From: an uncultured Paracoccaceae bacterium
GTDB taxonomy: Bacteria; Pseudomonadota; Alphaproteobacteria; Rhodobacterales; Rhodobacteraceae
Assembly (NCBI GenBank): GCA_938005545.1
Contig: CALKXV010000016.1
Location: forward strand, 1-64,000
DNA length: 64,000 nt
Direction: 5' to 3'
Positions 26,901-34,328 of the stretch are shown piece by piece. A program made the position numbers and the translations under genes. The notes beneath the pieces are model-generated. The model was not told the DNA's origin. It saw only the letters and a list, made by a program, of their open reading frames with translations, and made no database searches. Position 1 is the stretch's first letter. Each line of letters starts with the position of its first letter.

Positions 26901-27208
26901 CGATAGTGAGCAGCGAGCGCATGCACGACGGCCCCTTTCCTGCGCCCCATGTCCTTCAAGCGACTTTTGCTGAGTCCACAAACTTCTCCCCAGCCGACAT
27001 CAAAACCATCTTTTGCGCCGTCTATCCAATCCGCCCAGATTTCGTCTGACTTGGTGCTATGATCGGCTTTGAAGAAGTGATCCCAAACATTGATGTTCAC
27101 TGCGTGATAAACAGCTTCCCGATAAGCAAATTCCTCGAAATCTTCATTGAATCGGTTTTCGACACATTCTCTAAACTCCGAAAAATATACTCTTGGAATG
27201 TATGGCAT
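23963..27208 (-). CDS. Large P-loop NTPase with C-terminal ankyrin repeats
   Basis: A 1081-residue protein. An N-terminal region of ~180 residues has no known match. Then comes an NTPase module with PLEGRQAEMDRLNAFM leading to Walker A GPSGAGKT (216-223) and Walker B-like VRLIVVDHVMPD near 310. A helical region follows, and from about 730 to 1010 at least seven ankyrin units of the form NGRTCALIACEDGNLGVLKFLLEQGA. The layout (sensor or effector, STAND-like switch ATPase, repeat array) is that of NLR-like conflict proteins, with the repeats as ligand sensor. The C-terminus is basic and aromatic-hydrophobic and could touch membranes. The effector domain is not identified. Confidence 0.75.
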   Translation of the reverse strand: MPYIPRVYFSEFRECVENRFNEDFEEFAYREAVYHAVNINVWDHFFKADHSTKSDEIWADWIDGAKDGFDVGWGEVCGLSKSRLKDMGRRKGAVVHALAAHYRTHMYHTAEDLEIAHKLDQKLLSLGEDRLFNNPVFIHDPDIFREVPDPSAPMIYPPYHLSKEVERTLAENKDHSIWLDPHNHTTIPLEGRQAEMDRLNAFMRAPGNFRIMPVIGPSGAGKTRLISEWMKPYVATLFETKWEAGIVVSGKRMENARDPVPWQRWDIENDTLIAIDYTYAFDEVVKTIAHKARNQAASRTGVAAPGHKVRLIVVDHVMPDILQNDFFWRELASGHASVAESFKAQYIEKPILLEGQDDTSKLLKHVVAAAASVGQQQVLSIEDTEVEKAYLHLERMGQEQLESQGGRDVVRHPLFAALLGQVIRNASGSPDFSKWSRRDLISYYFKNPDRLPWAGHAPGSNREKKGLFAGALVSAATLRRGLHLAQVRDYHPSQHEDVRQIACRVVSSDDNYLIPEFLPDILGETFLLKYLSEIFDKQPSMELLNSLLFENSDSYARISSYQFTSVLRRLLHNLSADDATQEEVAELWTALFTLIKVIKISPDVSIRLLMNQAITDVTRALLKAARHAGSTISGTNAANHFQMLIDCVGAEYDLSALFCLDPELGVAKEIESAIEFVGMFPNLCSETELKSLAHLIEAHVRDGMFRPLARVLIFQGGGLRSLRTLHPYLREKINARDRNGRTCALIACEDGNLGVLKFLLEQGASLRRHSKHNSTAAMLASSNGHLEVLRFLQSNGENLRKKNKHGWSAAVAAISGGHGEVLQFLFDNGIKPKDVRYSAESVAHFACQNGHPNILAVLIDAGVKFDERDKHGWDLAILASCWGSHKLLPILAQQGVDLAAVAKDGRTAAIVAISHGHVDVLRVLKDHGINILETTNDGWSPVMEACQWDKLEILEFLHENGACLTSKRKDGLTAAAIAIERGHVQITEYLSEHDALFDKNMVAGLSEAKLANLAEQDSVLRFLADQGDLEAIALIRRPALYRFAIGKFHFVCFFFRLKAVWLRLFVADRLARLVRFLRLKK

Positions 27209-27258
27209 TGCGTCGCTTCAGACCCCGAACTGTCATCACGACGATGCTACGTAGCGCG

Positions 27259-27684
27259 CTAGGGTTCAAGTTTTCGACGCGGGCGAATTTTTTGCACGAG
27301 ATTTTCACTGTCGGCATATTCTTCTTGCCAAATGTCGCCATCTTTTCGACGGCGAACGCGCCAAGGCCCGTCCTCTGACGAAATAGGATTGCCCTCGACC
27401 TTGAAGCACTCCGTCATTGGCAAGTCAGAATTGCCATGAAAAATCACTGAAGACGGAGAGCCGATGCGGTGCTCCTCGCCAGCTTTATGCCAAGTTTTGC
27501 TTGTGGGCAGTCCTGCGGTTCCGTAGCTGATTTCCGAGGCGTCTCCTTGGGGCATAGCCTCTTTTAGATTGTTTAAGCGCGTTTCTTGATACCTTGCCGT
27601 GCCATCTGGGCGCACGACCGTGTAGGTCACATATATCTGCTCGCCCTCTTCGTACCAAATGTCCTTCTCGAAATCATGCTTCAC
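27259..27684 (-). CDS. Small protein of unknown function upstream of the ankyrin NTPase
   Basis: A 141-residue, charged, probably soluble protein with no recognised domain. It begins MKHDFEKDIWYEEGEQIYVTY and ends in a basic tail (IRPRRKLEP). It lies 50 bases before the NTPase gene on the same strand, so the two may form an operon, with this as a possible accessory or regulatory partner. The AT-rich stretch just upstream may hold the promoter. Confidence 0.55.
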   Translation of the reverse strand: MKHDFEKDIWYEEGEQIYVTYTVVRPDGTARYQETRLNNLKEAMPQGDASEISYGTAGLPTSKTWHKAGEEHRIGSPSSVIFHGNSDLPMTECFKVEGNPISSEDGPWRVRRRKDGDIWQEEYADSENLVQKIRPRRKLEP

Positions 27685-27953
27685 ATGTTAACTATATTCA
27701 CATTTCCGTAAAAAGTCAATCTTTTTATACCGTTACGTGCGTGCGAAACGTCATGTGCAACGGTCGGTTACCGCTTTCCACCAATTCCACCGAGAATAGT
27801 ATCTTTCCACCGGCAACCAGGGGGAAAGGCCAAGAGCGGTTCTATTGTTCAATTCCCTCAAGCGCCAAGCTTTCGCGGAAGAGCTTCGGGGGTTGCGGCG
27901 CTGAACAGATGATTGTTTGGGCCCAAGCGTCATCGCTTAGAAAGGTACTAAGT

Positions 27954-28406
27954 ATGACCAACAAAATAATATTCGGCCCGCGAGCTTCGGAACTTCGAAA
28001 GCCACAAACCGAACAGGCATGCATCGACTTTGTATTGGGCATGGGCGATTCCGCCATGATGTGCTTCGACGCAATTCAATATCTGGTGCAGGACTGGTGC
28101 GACCGAGGCGGCTCCGTATCCACAGCCTGCGGTCGTGTGCTTGATATGGAGCGGGCCGAGATCGCAGGTGAGTCGCGAATTTACGACACCGAGGGCAAGC
28201 CCATCATCCTCGAGCGCGGCAAAGTAGAAGATATTTATCTCATCCGCGCCGATGATTCATTTGGAGCGAGTCCGCGGCGTTGCGTTGGTCACATGCGTGC
28301 GAAGCGAGGCCAGACGTTTGTGCGCCGGGTCAGTGCCGAGAACCTGTCGCGCTACTTCTGGATCATGGTGGCCATGCACATCTTTGAGCAAGACCAGAAC
28401 AAGTAA
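27954..28406 (+). CDS. Unknown conserved-looking soluble protein
   Basis: 150 residues from the ATG at 27954, chosen because GAAAGG lies at good spacing; the frame upstream to 27594 overlaps a minus-strand gene and is unlikely to be coding. The protein has a cysteine-containing helical N-terminus (ACIDFVLGMGDSAMMCFDAIQYLV) and a beta-rich C-terminus ending FWIMVAMHIFEQDQ. No family is recognised. A terminator follows, so it is monocistronic, between the conflict cluster and the transfer module. Confidence 0.6.
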   Translation: MTNKIIFGPRASELRKPQTEQACIDFVLGMGDSAMMCFDAIQYLVQDWCDRGGSVSTACGRVLDMERAEIAGESRIYDTEGKPIILERGKVEDIYLIRADDSFGASPRRCVGHMRAKRGQTFVRRVSAENLSRYFWIMVAMHIFEQDQNK

Positions 28407-28423
28407 CGGCTCAAAACACTACC

Positions 28424-28452
28424 AAAGAGACCCGCCTTAGTTGGGTCTCTTT
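28424..28452 (+). terminator. Rho-independent terminator
   Basis: AAAGAGACCC (28424-28433) pairs perfectly with GGGTCTCTTT (28443-28452) around a nine-base loop, 18 bases after the stop at 28406. The T-rich end is inside the stem, and only a short pyrimidine tail (CCTATTCC) follows. The symmetric A/T ends suggest that it could also work leftwards. Confidence 0.7.
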
Positions 28453-28557
28453 CCTATTCCCCTTGCAAACCCTCAGTGAATCTGCCCGCCTTTCGCCATA
28501 TGGCACTCTGTTCCTCTGTCAGACTCAACGCACAGTTCTGACACGGGAGAGACCAAC

Positions 28558-29784
28558 ATGACCACCTATTCAAAACGCAGGCGGGTAGCGCCTGATCCTG
28601 AACCGGTGCATTTGCCGGATGTCGAAAAACTTGGCTACGTGCGCATAGCACTGCTACTAATCCCCGCGGTTTCGGTGGGCATGCTCCTGATTGCACTTTA
28701 CCAGCTCAACATTCTGGGTGGCGGCATTCTGGGTATTGCCAAACTGATCCTAGTGGGCGTCGGAGCATATCTCGTTAGCCATTTCACATTGCGCCAGTCG
28801 GTCGAAAAAGGCGCCACCCTAGCGACCGTTGGATATCGCTGGGCCGCAGGTCTGGCATTTTTCACCGTCACGCTCGTCGGATTGGCCTTCTTTTCGGCCA
28901 CATCACCAGGGTTGACCATTGGCCCGACCGAGGAAGCGCGGCTGCAGAGTTATATCAATGAAGTGGTGGCGTATGTGGATGCGCGCGCACTCGCAGGCGG
29001 CGAAAGTGTTGGTGGCGTGCCGGTGGCCAATTCGATTGCTGATGACTTTGAAGGCAAAGCCCAGTGTGAAATTGCGTCGGCTTGCGTCTCCGGTCATGGG
29101 TCCGGCTACGGCCCAACGGCGCGGACCTTGGATACCCTGTCCGCCCGGGCGCGGTCTATCGCTGATGAAGCCTCTACAGGACTAACCTCAAGAGCCGCCA
29201 GCACTGAAGCGCTTTCGGCACATTTGGCGGAGATGGAGGCCTTGCTGGCAGATCAGTCGCGATCAATTTGGCAGCGGCGGACAACGCTGCGGCGTATGGA
29301 CGGCGGACTTGGGACTTTGCTGAACCAGGTTGATACTGCTTCGCCAGTGGCGATCTTGGGGGCCTACGCACTGGAATTACGCGGCGGCGCTGAGGTGCCT
29401 GGCAACACGCTGGTTAGCGCCACGATTTCGGGCTTCATGTTGGGCTATGCCCGAAGCCTTGAGAGTTCACTCACCGCAAAGGGCGACGCGAGGATTGCCC
29501 GTCCAGTTTTTCCCGACAGAACGGGTGCGATGGATACTTTTTCCCACGCGGGCGATCACATCCCAGTCCTACTGCTGGCAGCGCTAATCGATCTGATATT
29601 CCCTTTGACCTTGCTTGGTTACTCCCTCTTGGCGCTCGACTGGGCGCATTACCGACAGAATCCTAACCCCCGGCGCGGAAAGCGGGAGCGCGATGACTTT
29701 GATGATCTGACCGAATTTCGCCCGGTTGATCCACCGAAGAATGGCAAACCAAGGCGTGGTCAACGCAAAGGAGAAAGCCAATGA
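28558..29784 (+). CDS. Membrane protein of the conjugation (coupling protein) operon
   Basis: A 408-residue protein. Three hydrophobic segments lie near 27-48, 53-75 and 92-115. A periplasmic-size region of about 220 residues with coiled-coil character and two cysteines (AQCEIASACV) follows, then a last membrane segment near 335-358 and a basic cytoplasmic tail (RRGKRERDD, PKNGKPRRGQRKG). No domain name is known to me. Its stop overlaps the next gene by four bases, and the operon ends with the coupling protein, so a transfer-associated envelope role is likely. A strong GGGAGA ribosome-binding site precedes the ATG. Confidence 0.7.
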   Translation: MTTYSKRRRVAPDPEPVHLPDVEKLGYVRIALLLIPAVSVGMLLIALYQLNILGGGILGIAKLILVGVGAYLVSHFTLRQSVEKGATLATVGYRWAAGLAFFTVTLVGLAFFSATSPGLTIGPTEEARLQSYINEVVAYVDARALAGGESVGGVPVANSIADDFEGKAQCEIASACVSGHGSGYGPTARTLDTLSARARSIADEASTGLTSRAASTEALSAHLAEMEALLADQSRSIWQRRTTLRRMDGGLGTLLNQVDTASPVAILGAYALELRGGAEVPGNTLVSATISGFMLGYARSLESSLTAKGDARIARPVFPDRTGAMDTFSHAGDHIPVLLLAALIDLIFPLTLLGYSLLALDWAHYRQNPNPRRGKRERDDFDDLTEFRPVDPPKNGKPRRGQRKGESQ

Positions 29785-30317
29785 TCCCGGATTTCAATAC
29801 GCTGCCGATAAGTGGTTCCGTCGTCTTGGCTCTTTTCGGCTACGCAGCCTTTTCAGCTTTTGTAACAGGCCCAGAGGTGGCGCACCGTGAGATTGCGCGT
29901 TCGGACTGGCCGGAGACTTGTGTAGTGCTGTTGGAGGCTGATCTGAAGGCAGAAGCGGCGCACCAGCCTAATCCGATTCGCTCGGAACTGCTCAATGTCA
30001 CGGAGCTGATGAACGATGTCCTGCCCGAGCTTGGCCCATTGTGGGAGATGATCCCGGACCCGCGTACGGCTGTTGAAGATAGCATCCGGCAGAACGAAGT
30101 GGCGGCAGATATTTTCCGTGATCGGGCCCGCGCCGGATTCGATGACCGATGCTTTTGCGCCGAGAGTGGCTATCTCTCTGATGCGAAGCTTGACCTGGCG
30201 CTGTACGCCGGGAGCGGACGTGCGATCCGTCCACAAGCGGTGAAGAACCGCGAAGCGGAACTGACCCGCGCGCTTCGAAGCCCAATTTGCGCTCCTAACA
30301 TGGAGATGGCACGATGA
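29781..30317 (+). CDS. Small membrane-anchored protein of the coupling-protein operon
   Basis: A 178-residue protein with one N-terminal hydrophobic segment (SVVLALFGYAAFSAFVTG) that acts as an anchor or signal, and a helical outside domain with three cysteines (PETCVVLL, RCFCAESG). It overlaps the genes on both sides by four bases (ATGA). No family is recognised. Its place between two envelope proteins suggests part of a transfer-linked membrane complex. Confidence 0.65.
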   Translation: MIPDFNTLPISGSVVLALFGYAAFSAFVTGPEVAHREIARSDWPETCVVLLEADLKAEAAHQPNPIRSELLNVTELMNDVLPELGPLWEMIPDPRTAVEDSIRQNEVAADIFRDRARAGFDDRCFCAESGYLSDAKLDLALYAGSGRAIRPQAVKNREAELTRALRSPICAPNMEMAR

Positions 30318-30694
30318 TCTTCGGCAAGCTCAAACTGAACAGAACGACCCTTGAGACGTCGAACGACACATATGTGTTAGAAAGCGTTTCAACGATCTCG
30401 ACCCGGCGACCTTTCATAGCGCTAGGCCTCTTGCTTTGCGCTCTCTCCGGAACATTCACCTGGTCCTTTCGGGATATTCTGACGTTGTCGGAAATACTTG
30501 GATTGGTATCCTTCGCGGTTGTTATTTTGTGGATCGGCCTGACCATCGGCAAGCTGCAGTTGATCAGTCGTGATCTCAAAGGTCTGCCGCTTGCCGACGC
30601 GGTCTATGGCAGTTACCGCGACTTGAACAATAAGAGGCCTGCCATCGCGGCAGCAATTGAGCGGGCAAATCGCCAGAGCGATGCTTCTCCATGA
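30314..30694 (+). CDS. Two-span membrane protein of the coupling-protein operon
   Basis: A 126-residue protein with two hydrophobic segments (FIALGLLLCALSGTFTWSF and LGLVSFAVVILWIGLTIG) separated by a short loop. The soluble N-terminus of 40 residues is beta-rich and the C-terminus is charged. No family is recognised. Start and stop both overlap their neighbours by four bases, so it is translated as part of the operon 28558-32704. Confidence 0.65.
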   Translation: MIFGKLKLNRTTLETSNDTYVLESVSTISTRRPFIALGLLLCALSGTFTWSFRDILTLSEILGLVSFAVVILWIGLTIGKLQLISRDLKGLPLADAVYGSYRDLNNKRPAIAAAIERANRQSDASP

Positions 30695-31005
30695 GTACCC
30701 GCCACAAACAGGATATCGGCTGGAAACCCGTCCTGCGCATCAACGCGCTCTTTGCCTCTGCCTTCGTGGCCCTCTTCTATGGGTGGCTATGTTGGCAAAT
30801 GGCATCGCCTGAATGGTGGGGTTTTTGGCTCATCGCATTCCTGTCGGGATTTGGCGGCGCATTGCAGTTCCTGCGTGCGACGTTTGAAACCATTGGTCTA
30901 CTGCTGCGGCTCCGCCGTTGGCGTCGGTTCGAAAACTCCGGCGTCACGCCGCGCGCCGATCCGATGGTCAAAGATGCGGACTTTGAACGTGGTGGCCGCC
31001 CATGA
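30691..31005 (+). CDS. Two-span membrane protein directly upstream of the coupling protein
   Basis: A 104-residue protein with two membrane segments (INALFASAFVALFYGWLCW and GFWLIAFLSGFGGALQFL) and a charged C-terminal tail. Classical VirD4 proteins carry two N-terminal membrane spans, but the coupling protein next to it has none. This small protein could supply the missing membrane anchor as a separate chain. That is inference from position and topology. It overlaps the coupling-protein gene by four bases. Confidence 0.65.
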   Translation: MSTRHKQDIGWKPVLRINALFASAFVALFYGWLCWQMASPEWWGFWLIAFLSGFGGALQFLRATFETIGLLLRLRRWRRFENSGVTPRADPMVKDADFERGGRP

Positions 31006-32459
31006 GCTTCCCGTTTGGATGGATGAATTGGCGCGACAAATCTAGTAACCGCTTCAGCGCCAAAGCCAAGAGCCCCGCGATTGATCCGGCTGGACGACGC
31101 CTTGCCGCCTTTACACGCGAAACCCGTCAACCCATTTGGGCACCCAATGGCCATAGCTTGACACTTGCCGCCAATGGAGCGGGCAAGACGACGAAAGCGC
31201 TGATGCCCTGGCTATTTTCGATGCTGGCATCCTCGGATCGTCCTGGAATACTCATCCTTGATTCCAAAGACTTTGAGATCGCGCGCCAGTGCATCCCGAT
31301 GCTCGAAAAACTCGGTGTGCCGACCGCCGTCATCGACGACACGGGCAATCTACCCATCGATATCCATGGCCGGGTCAATCTGAACCCGATGGACTCTGTG
31401 GTTTCCACGTTTCTCAAGAAGCCCGAAGACCAAATCCTCGCCAACGAATCCGTGTTGCAGACCATCATAGAGGAACCCGAAAAGGACGAGCGCAACCGAT
31501 ACTGGCGGGCTTGGCCGCGCCTGCTGATCGAATTTGCCATCTACGTGCTCTTGAAGCGCAACCCGCAATTGGCCACGCCGGGTGGCATTTGGCTTCTCGT
31601 CTCCAGCCCGGCAAAAATGCGCGGCTTTGCCGAGATCGAGGCCTTAGAAGGCACAGGCATGCTCAAGGTCTTGGCCGAAAACGTCAAAGGCATGGTGGGG
31701 CACGAGCACTGGCCACAGCACCTTCAGGCGGCACAAGATGCGCTCCGCATCTATGGCATCGGGTCGCCGCTCCATCTGGCAGGGCACCACTCAAACGTCG
31801 ATCCTGCGCAATTGATTTCATCGGGCACAGTCACGTTTTTCGGCGGAAGCCAGGCCAACATGTCGACGATGGGATCACACTACGGGTTGGTTCTGTCGAG
31901 CTTTCTGCGCGCCGCTTACATGCGCGCCGGGCCGCTCTGGATTGGTGCAGATGAGTTCACAAATGCGCCTGTGCGCAAATTGGTCGAGGCCCTGACCACG
32001 CTCAGAGCCTATCAGGTGGAAGTCTCTATGATCGCCCAGTCCCGCTCGGAAATCGAGCGGAAGTTGGGTCGATTTGAGGTTCAGACTATTGAAGACAATG
32101 CTATCTTCAAACAGTGGTTTGGCTTCTCGAACTTCGCGGAAGCCGAGCGTGTTTCCAAAATCATGGGCGAAGAACACGCGGTCGCCACCGCTATCAGCGG
32201 CAACAACGAAACCCTGGTTCTGAACTCAAACCTGAGTCTGATCCGTCAAAGATGGATGTCCGCCGCCGAGCTCATGGCCATGCCCCGCCATTTGGTCCTG
32301 ATGCACTTTCGCAACCTGGGATTTTACATTGGCGAAACGGTCTCGCAAGAAAACATCGATCCGTACTGTCGATTGATTGCGCCCAACGAAATGGAGGGCG
32401 GCAGGTTGACACCTGATCCGAAAATCCACTTCACTTTACCGCTTGAGGCCCGCGCATGA
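31002..32459 (+). CDS. VirD4/TraG-like type IV coupling protein
   Basis: A 485-residue ATPase that would bring the relaxase-DNA complex to a secretion channel. Walker A AANGAGKT is at 57-64 and Walker B-like GILILDSKD at 82-90. The later WIGADEFTNAPVRKLVEALTTLRAYQVEV and MIAQSRSEIERKLG segments are typical of the VirD4/TraG motor core. It is shorter than most family members and lacks N-terminal membrane spans, which may be provided by the upstream small proteins. It is intact, unlike the VirD4-like fragment at 263-805. No VirB genes are found nearby. Confidence 0.85.
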   Translation: MSFPFGWMNWRDKSSNRFSAKAKSPAIDPAGRRLAAFTRETRQPIWAPNGHSLTLAANGAGKTTKALMPWLFSMLASSDRPGILILDSKDFEIARQCIPMLEKLGVPTAVIDDTGNLPIDIHGRVNLNPMDSVVSTFLKKPEDQILANESVLQTIIEEPEKDERNRYWRAWPRLLIEFAIYVLLKRNPQLATPGGIWLLVSSPAKMRGFAEIEALEGTGMLKVLAENVKGMVGHEHWPQHLQAAQDALRIYGIGSPLHLAGHHSNVDPAQLISSGTVTFFGGSQANMSTMGSHYGLVLSSFLRAAYMRAGPLWIGADEFTNAPVRKLVEALTTLRAYQVEVSMIAQSRSEIERKLGRFEVQTIEDNAIFKQWFGFSNFAEAERVSKIMGEEHAVATAISGNNETLVLNSNLSLIRQRWMSAAELMAMPRHLVLMHFRNLGFYIGETVSQENIDPYCRLIAPNEMEGGRLTPDPKIHFTLPLEARA

Positions 32460-32704
32460 AGGTCATCGCCATGTTTCTGTGGCTGGCGTTGCCAGTAGGC
32501 GGCTATGCAACCTATCTGACTTACGGAACGCCTCATTTGGTGTGGGGCTATCGGTTCTTGCCAAATGGCGATCCCTACAATCCCTTTGCTGATCGAACCT
32601 ACACATCGTGTACTTACGTCGGTTGGGGACCGACCACTGTCACAGTGCCTGCCATCGCTGCGCGTTGTCCCTGGGTTCGCTTCTTCAAAGGAGCGGATCA
32701 ATGA
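32456..32704 (+). CDS. Small exported or membrane-anchored protein after the coupling protein
   Basis: An 82-residue protein. A hydrophobic N-terminus (VIAMFLWLALPVGGYATYL) serves as signal or anchor, and the short outside part has two cysteines (SCTYVGW, ARCPWV). It overlaps the coupling-protein stop by four bases. The size and two-cysteine pattern recall TraF-like peptidase partners only loosely; no catalytic Ser-Lys pair is seen. Its function is unknown. Confidence 0.6.
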   Translation: MKVIAMFLWLALPVGGYATYLTYGTPHLVWGYRFLPNGDPYNPFADRTYTSCTYVGWGPTTVTVPAIAARCPWVRFFKGADQ

Positions 32705-32967
32705 ACGGATTTGATGCCTTGCGTGACATGGGTCTCGTAGCTCCGGTGGAAAAGATTAAACCGATCTCTGATCCCATCGCGCGCAGCGCCCTTGATCCCT
32801 TCAAGGACTGTCTCAGAGGGTACTTTACCGCCTGCAATCAGCCCGTCGCAGTGCTCCCGTTCGGTAATTGTGAAGAGACTATAGGGTGCAACTGCGTCCC
32901 AAAAAGACACGTAGTCAAGGGGAGCAAGCCACTCTTCAACATCCTCAATATCTTCGAACACAACCAT
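32698..32967 (-). CDS. Small acidic protein encoded opposite to the transfer operon
   Basis: An 89-residue protein with an ordinary, well-mixed composition (FEDIEDVEEWLAPLDYVSFW, then HCDGLIAGGKVPSETVLEGI). A competing plus-strand frame (32701-33039, 112 codons) starts with an ATGA overlap but turns cysteine-rich and unlike a protein. The minus frame fills the gap between two plus-strand genes exactly. A promoter TTGCAT - 18 bp - TATAAT ends six bases before its ATG, and there is no ribosome-binding site, so a leaderless transcript is likely. The frame also stays open upstream. I favour this strand but cannot exclude the other. Confidence 0.55.
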   Translation of the reverse strand: MVVFEDIEDVEEWLAPLDYVSFWDAVAPYSLFTITEREHCDGLIAGGKVPSETVLEGIKGAARDGIRDRFNLFHRSYETHVTQGIKSVH

Positions 32968-32973
32968 AAGACC

Positions 32974-33003
32974 ATTATACCACAGCCTTGTTTTTGCATG
33001 CAA
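32974..33003 (-). promoter_or_regulatory. Sigma70-type promoter, leftward
   Basis: Read on the minus strand, TTGCAT is followed after 18 bases by a perfect TATAAT, with the ATG of the 89-residue protein six bases downstream of the -10 box. Transcription would start at or next to the start codon, giving a leaderless mRNA. Confidence 0.5.
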
Positions 33004-33028
33004 TTCCAAGATCGAAGGAGTCCACAGC

Positions 33029-33514
33029 ATGAAGGGTGAAACAACTCTTGAGCTTGATGTGGCCACGATGTTTCGCGATGCCACCCAGCAATCCATCATC
33101 TTGGAACTTCGAACGCCGGAGGACTGGGACCGCTTTAAAGAAATCCGCAATAATGCCGCGCGTTTGGAGAAAGAGGAAACTGAGGTCTTTGCTAACGACA
33201 AGCCGCGCCTCTTGGCGGAAGCCACGAAGAAGCTGATTGATAAGGCGGGGTCGCTCACCCATACGCATCCCGCTCCGGTCGGCACCGATGGTTTCGGAAA
33301 ATCCAAGATTGCGCGACAAGCCGAAGTCATGGTCGAGAACGATCACATCGGACGGGTCCTAAAAATCCGCAACACCGCCGCAGAGCAATACACCGAACTT
33401 GGCGATGACATTCGAACGCGGGAACAATCGCGTGGAATGGCACGAAAAGAGTTCTCCCGCGTGAAGGACCGTCGAGGCGGTGAAGACCGACGATTGCCGA
33501 GTCGTGATCGATGA
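33029..33514 (+). CDS. Unknown charged helical protein
   Basis: A 161-residue protein, rich in charged residues, with no membrane segment. It has helix-forming stretches (DWDRFKEIRNNAARLEKEE, PRLLAEATKKLIDKAG) and a basic tail (RRGGEDRRLPSRDR). GAAGGAG precedes the ATG at good spacing. No family is recognised. It sits between the coupling-protein operon and the recombinase genes and may help DNA processing. Confidence 0.6.
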   Translation: MKGETTLELDVATMFRDATQQSIILELRTPEDWDRFKEIRNNAARLEKEETEVFANDKPRLLAEATKKLIDKAGSLTHTHPAPVGTDGFGKSKIARQAEVMVENDHIGRVLKIRNTAAEQYTELGDDIRTREQSRGMARKEFSRVKDRRGGEDRRLPSRDR

Positions 33515-33613
33515 GTTGCATTGCCCGCGAATGATCATGTGGATGCGCCAAAATAGACAATTAAGGCAGTAATTATGACCCATTCCAGAAATCAATAAAG
33601 AAAGGAAGATGAC

Positions 33614-34225
33614 ATGGAACAAACACTACAAGATGAAACCCAAATCAGAGCTGAAGCGCGGCAAAGCTACACTGGCAGCCGCCTGACGAATGCTCAGTTT
33701 GATGAAGCCTGGAATATTGCAGGGATCATAGATCGAGAAATCCACCGCTCTGGCAGCTTCATTGAGAAACTGACCGATTATGCTCGGACGTTTGCCGGTC
33801 GTGAGAAAGTCGATGCCTCGCGCGAAGAAGTGATCCTTCGCGATATCTATACGGCTCGGTTCGGTCAAACGATGAACAAGACCCGCGAAGCCTTAATGGG
33901 ACGCGAGACAGTCACTCGGGACGCTGCCTTAGAGCAAGCCCTGCATCATGCGCGCACTGTTGGCACGATGATCAAGGATGGCCCGACGATGCCCTTCTAT
34001 CAGGCCTATGACCGTGCGGCCCTCACGATGGCTCGCCAGCATGGGATTACGGAAACCGGTGCAAAATCACTGATGAAGGACGCTTTCGAGACAGCCGAAG
34101 GCAAAACGCTCTATGCCTTTGGCAAGGACGAGGAGAGCAAGCACCACCTGCCTGTGCGCGACGCCGCACGTACCGCCAAGAAAGCGGAACGCAATCAGCA
34201 GTCCCGTTCGGGCCCGCAGATGTAG
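33614..34225 (+). CDS. Unknown helical protein near the recombinase
   Basis: A 203-residue, almost entirely helical protein with a basic C-terminus (TAKKAERNQQSRSGPQM). AAAGGAAG lies six bases before the ATG. No domain is recognised. Spaced motifs such as GREKVDASREEVILRDIYTAR and AYDRAALTMARQHGI may mark a family of the mobile element. It may be a DNA-binding or accessory transfer protein; the evidence is only composition and context. Confidence 0.6.
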   Translation: MEQTLQDETQIRAEARQSYTGSRLTNAQFDEAWNIAGIIDREIHRSGSFIEKLTDYARTFAGREKVDASREEVILRDIYTARFGQTMNKTREALMGRETVTRDAALEQALHHARTVGTMIKDGPTMPFYQAYDRAALTMARQHGITETGAKSLMKDAFETAEGKTLYAFGKDEESKHHLPVRDAARTAKKAERNQQSRSGPQM

Positions 34226-34328
34226 AAGAGAAAGTCCTTGCACAAGAAGGGGATGTATGACTAATATGTTCCCTTTTTGTTCTCACATGAAGTGAGTTGC
34301 AGCAGAGGAGATTAGAGAAAGAGCAGAT

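Noticed and set aside
27594-27953. Longer start for the 150-residue protein at 27954
   Set aside because: It overlaps a minus-strand gene and lacks a ribosome-binding site; GAAAGG at the 27954 start is convincing.
32701-33039. Plus-strand ORF of 112 codons with ATGA overlap to the preceding gene
   Set aside because: The second half is cysteine-rich and atypical, it runs over the next gene's ribosome-binding site, and the minus-strand frame in the same place looks more protein-like and has a promoter. Kept only as an alternative.
32968-33330. Upstream extension of the 89-residue minus-strand frame to 210 codons
   Set aside because: It would overlap almost all of the plus-strand gene at 33029-33514, which has a good ribosome-binding site; the ATG behind the promoter is preferred.
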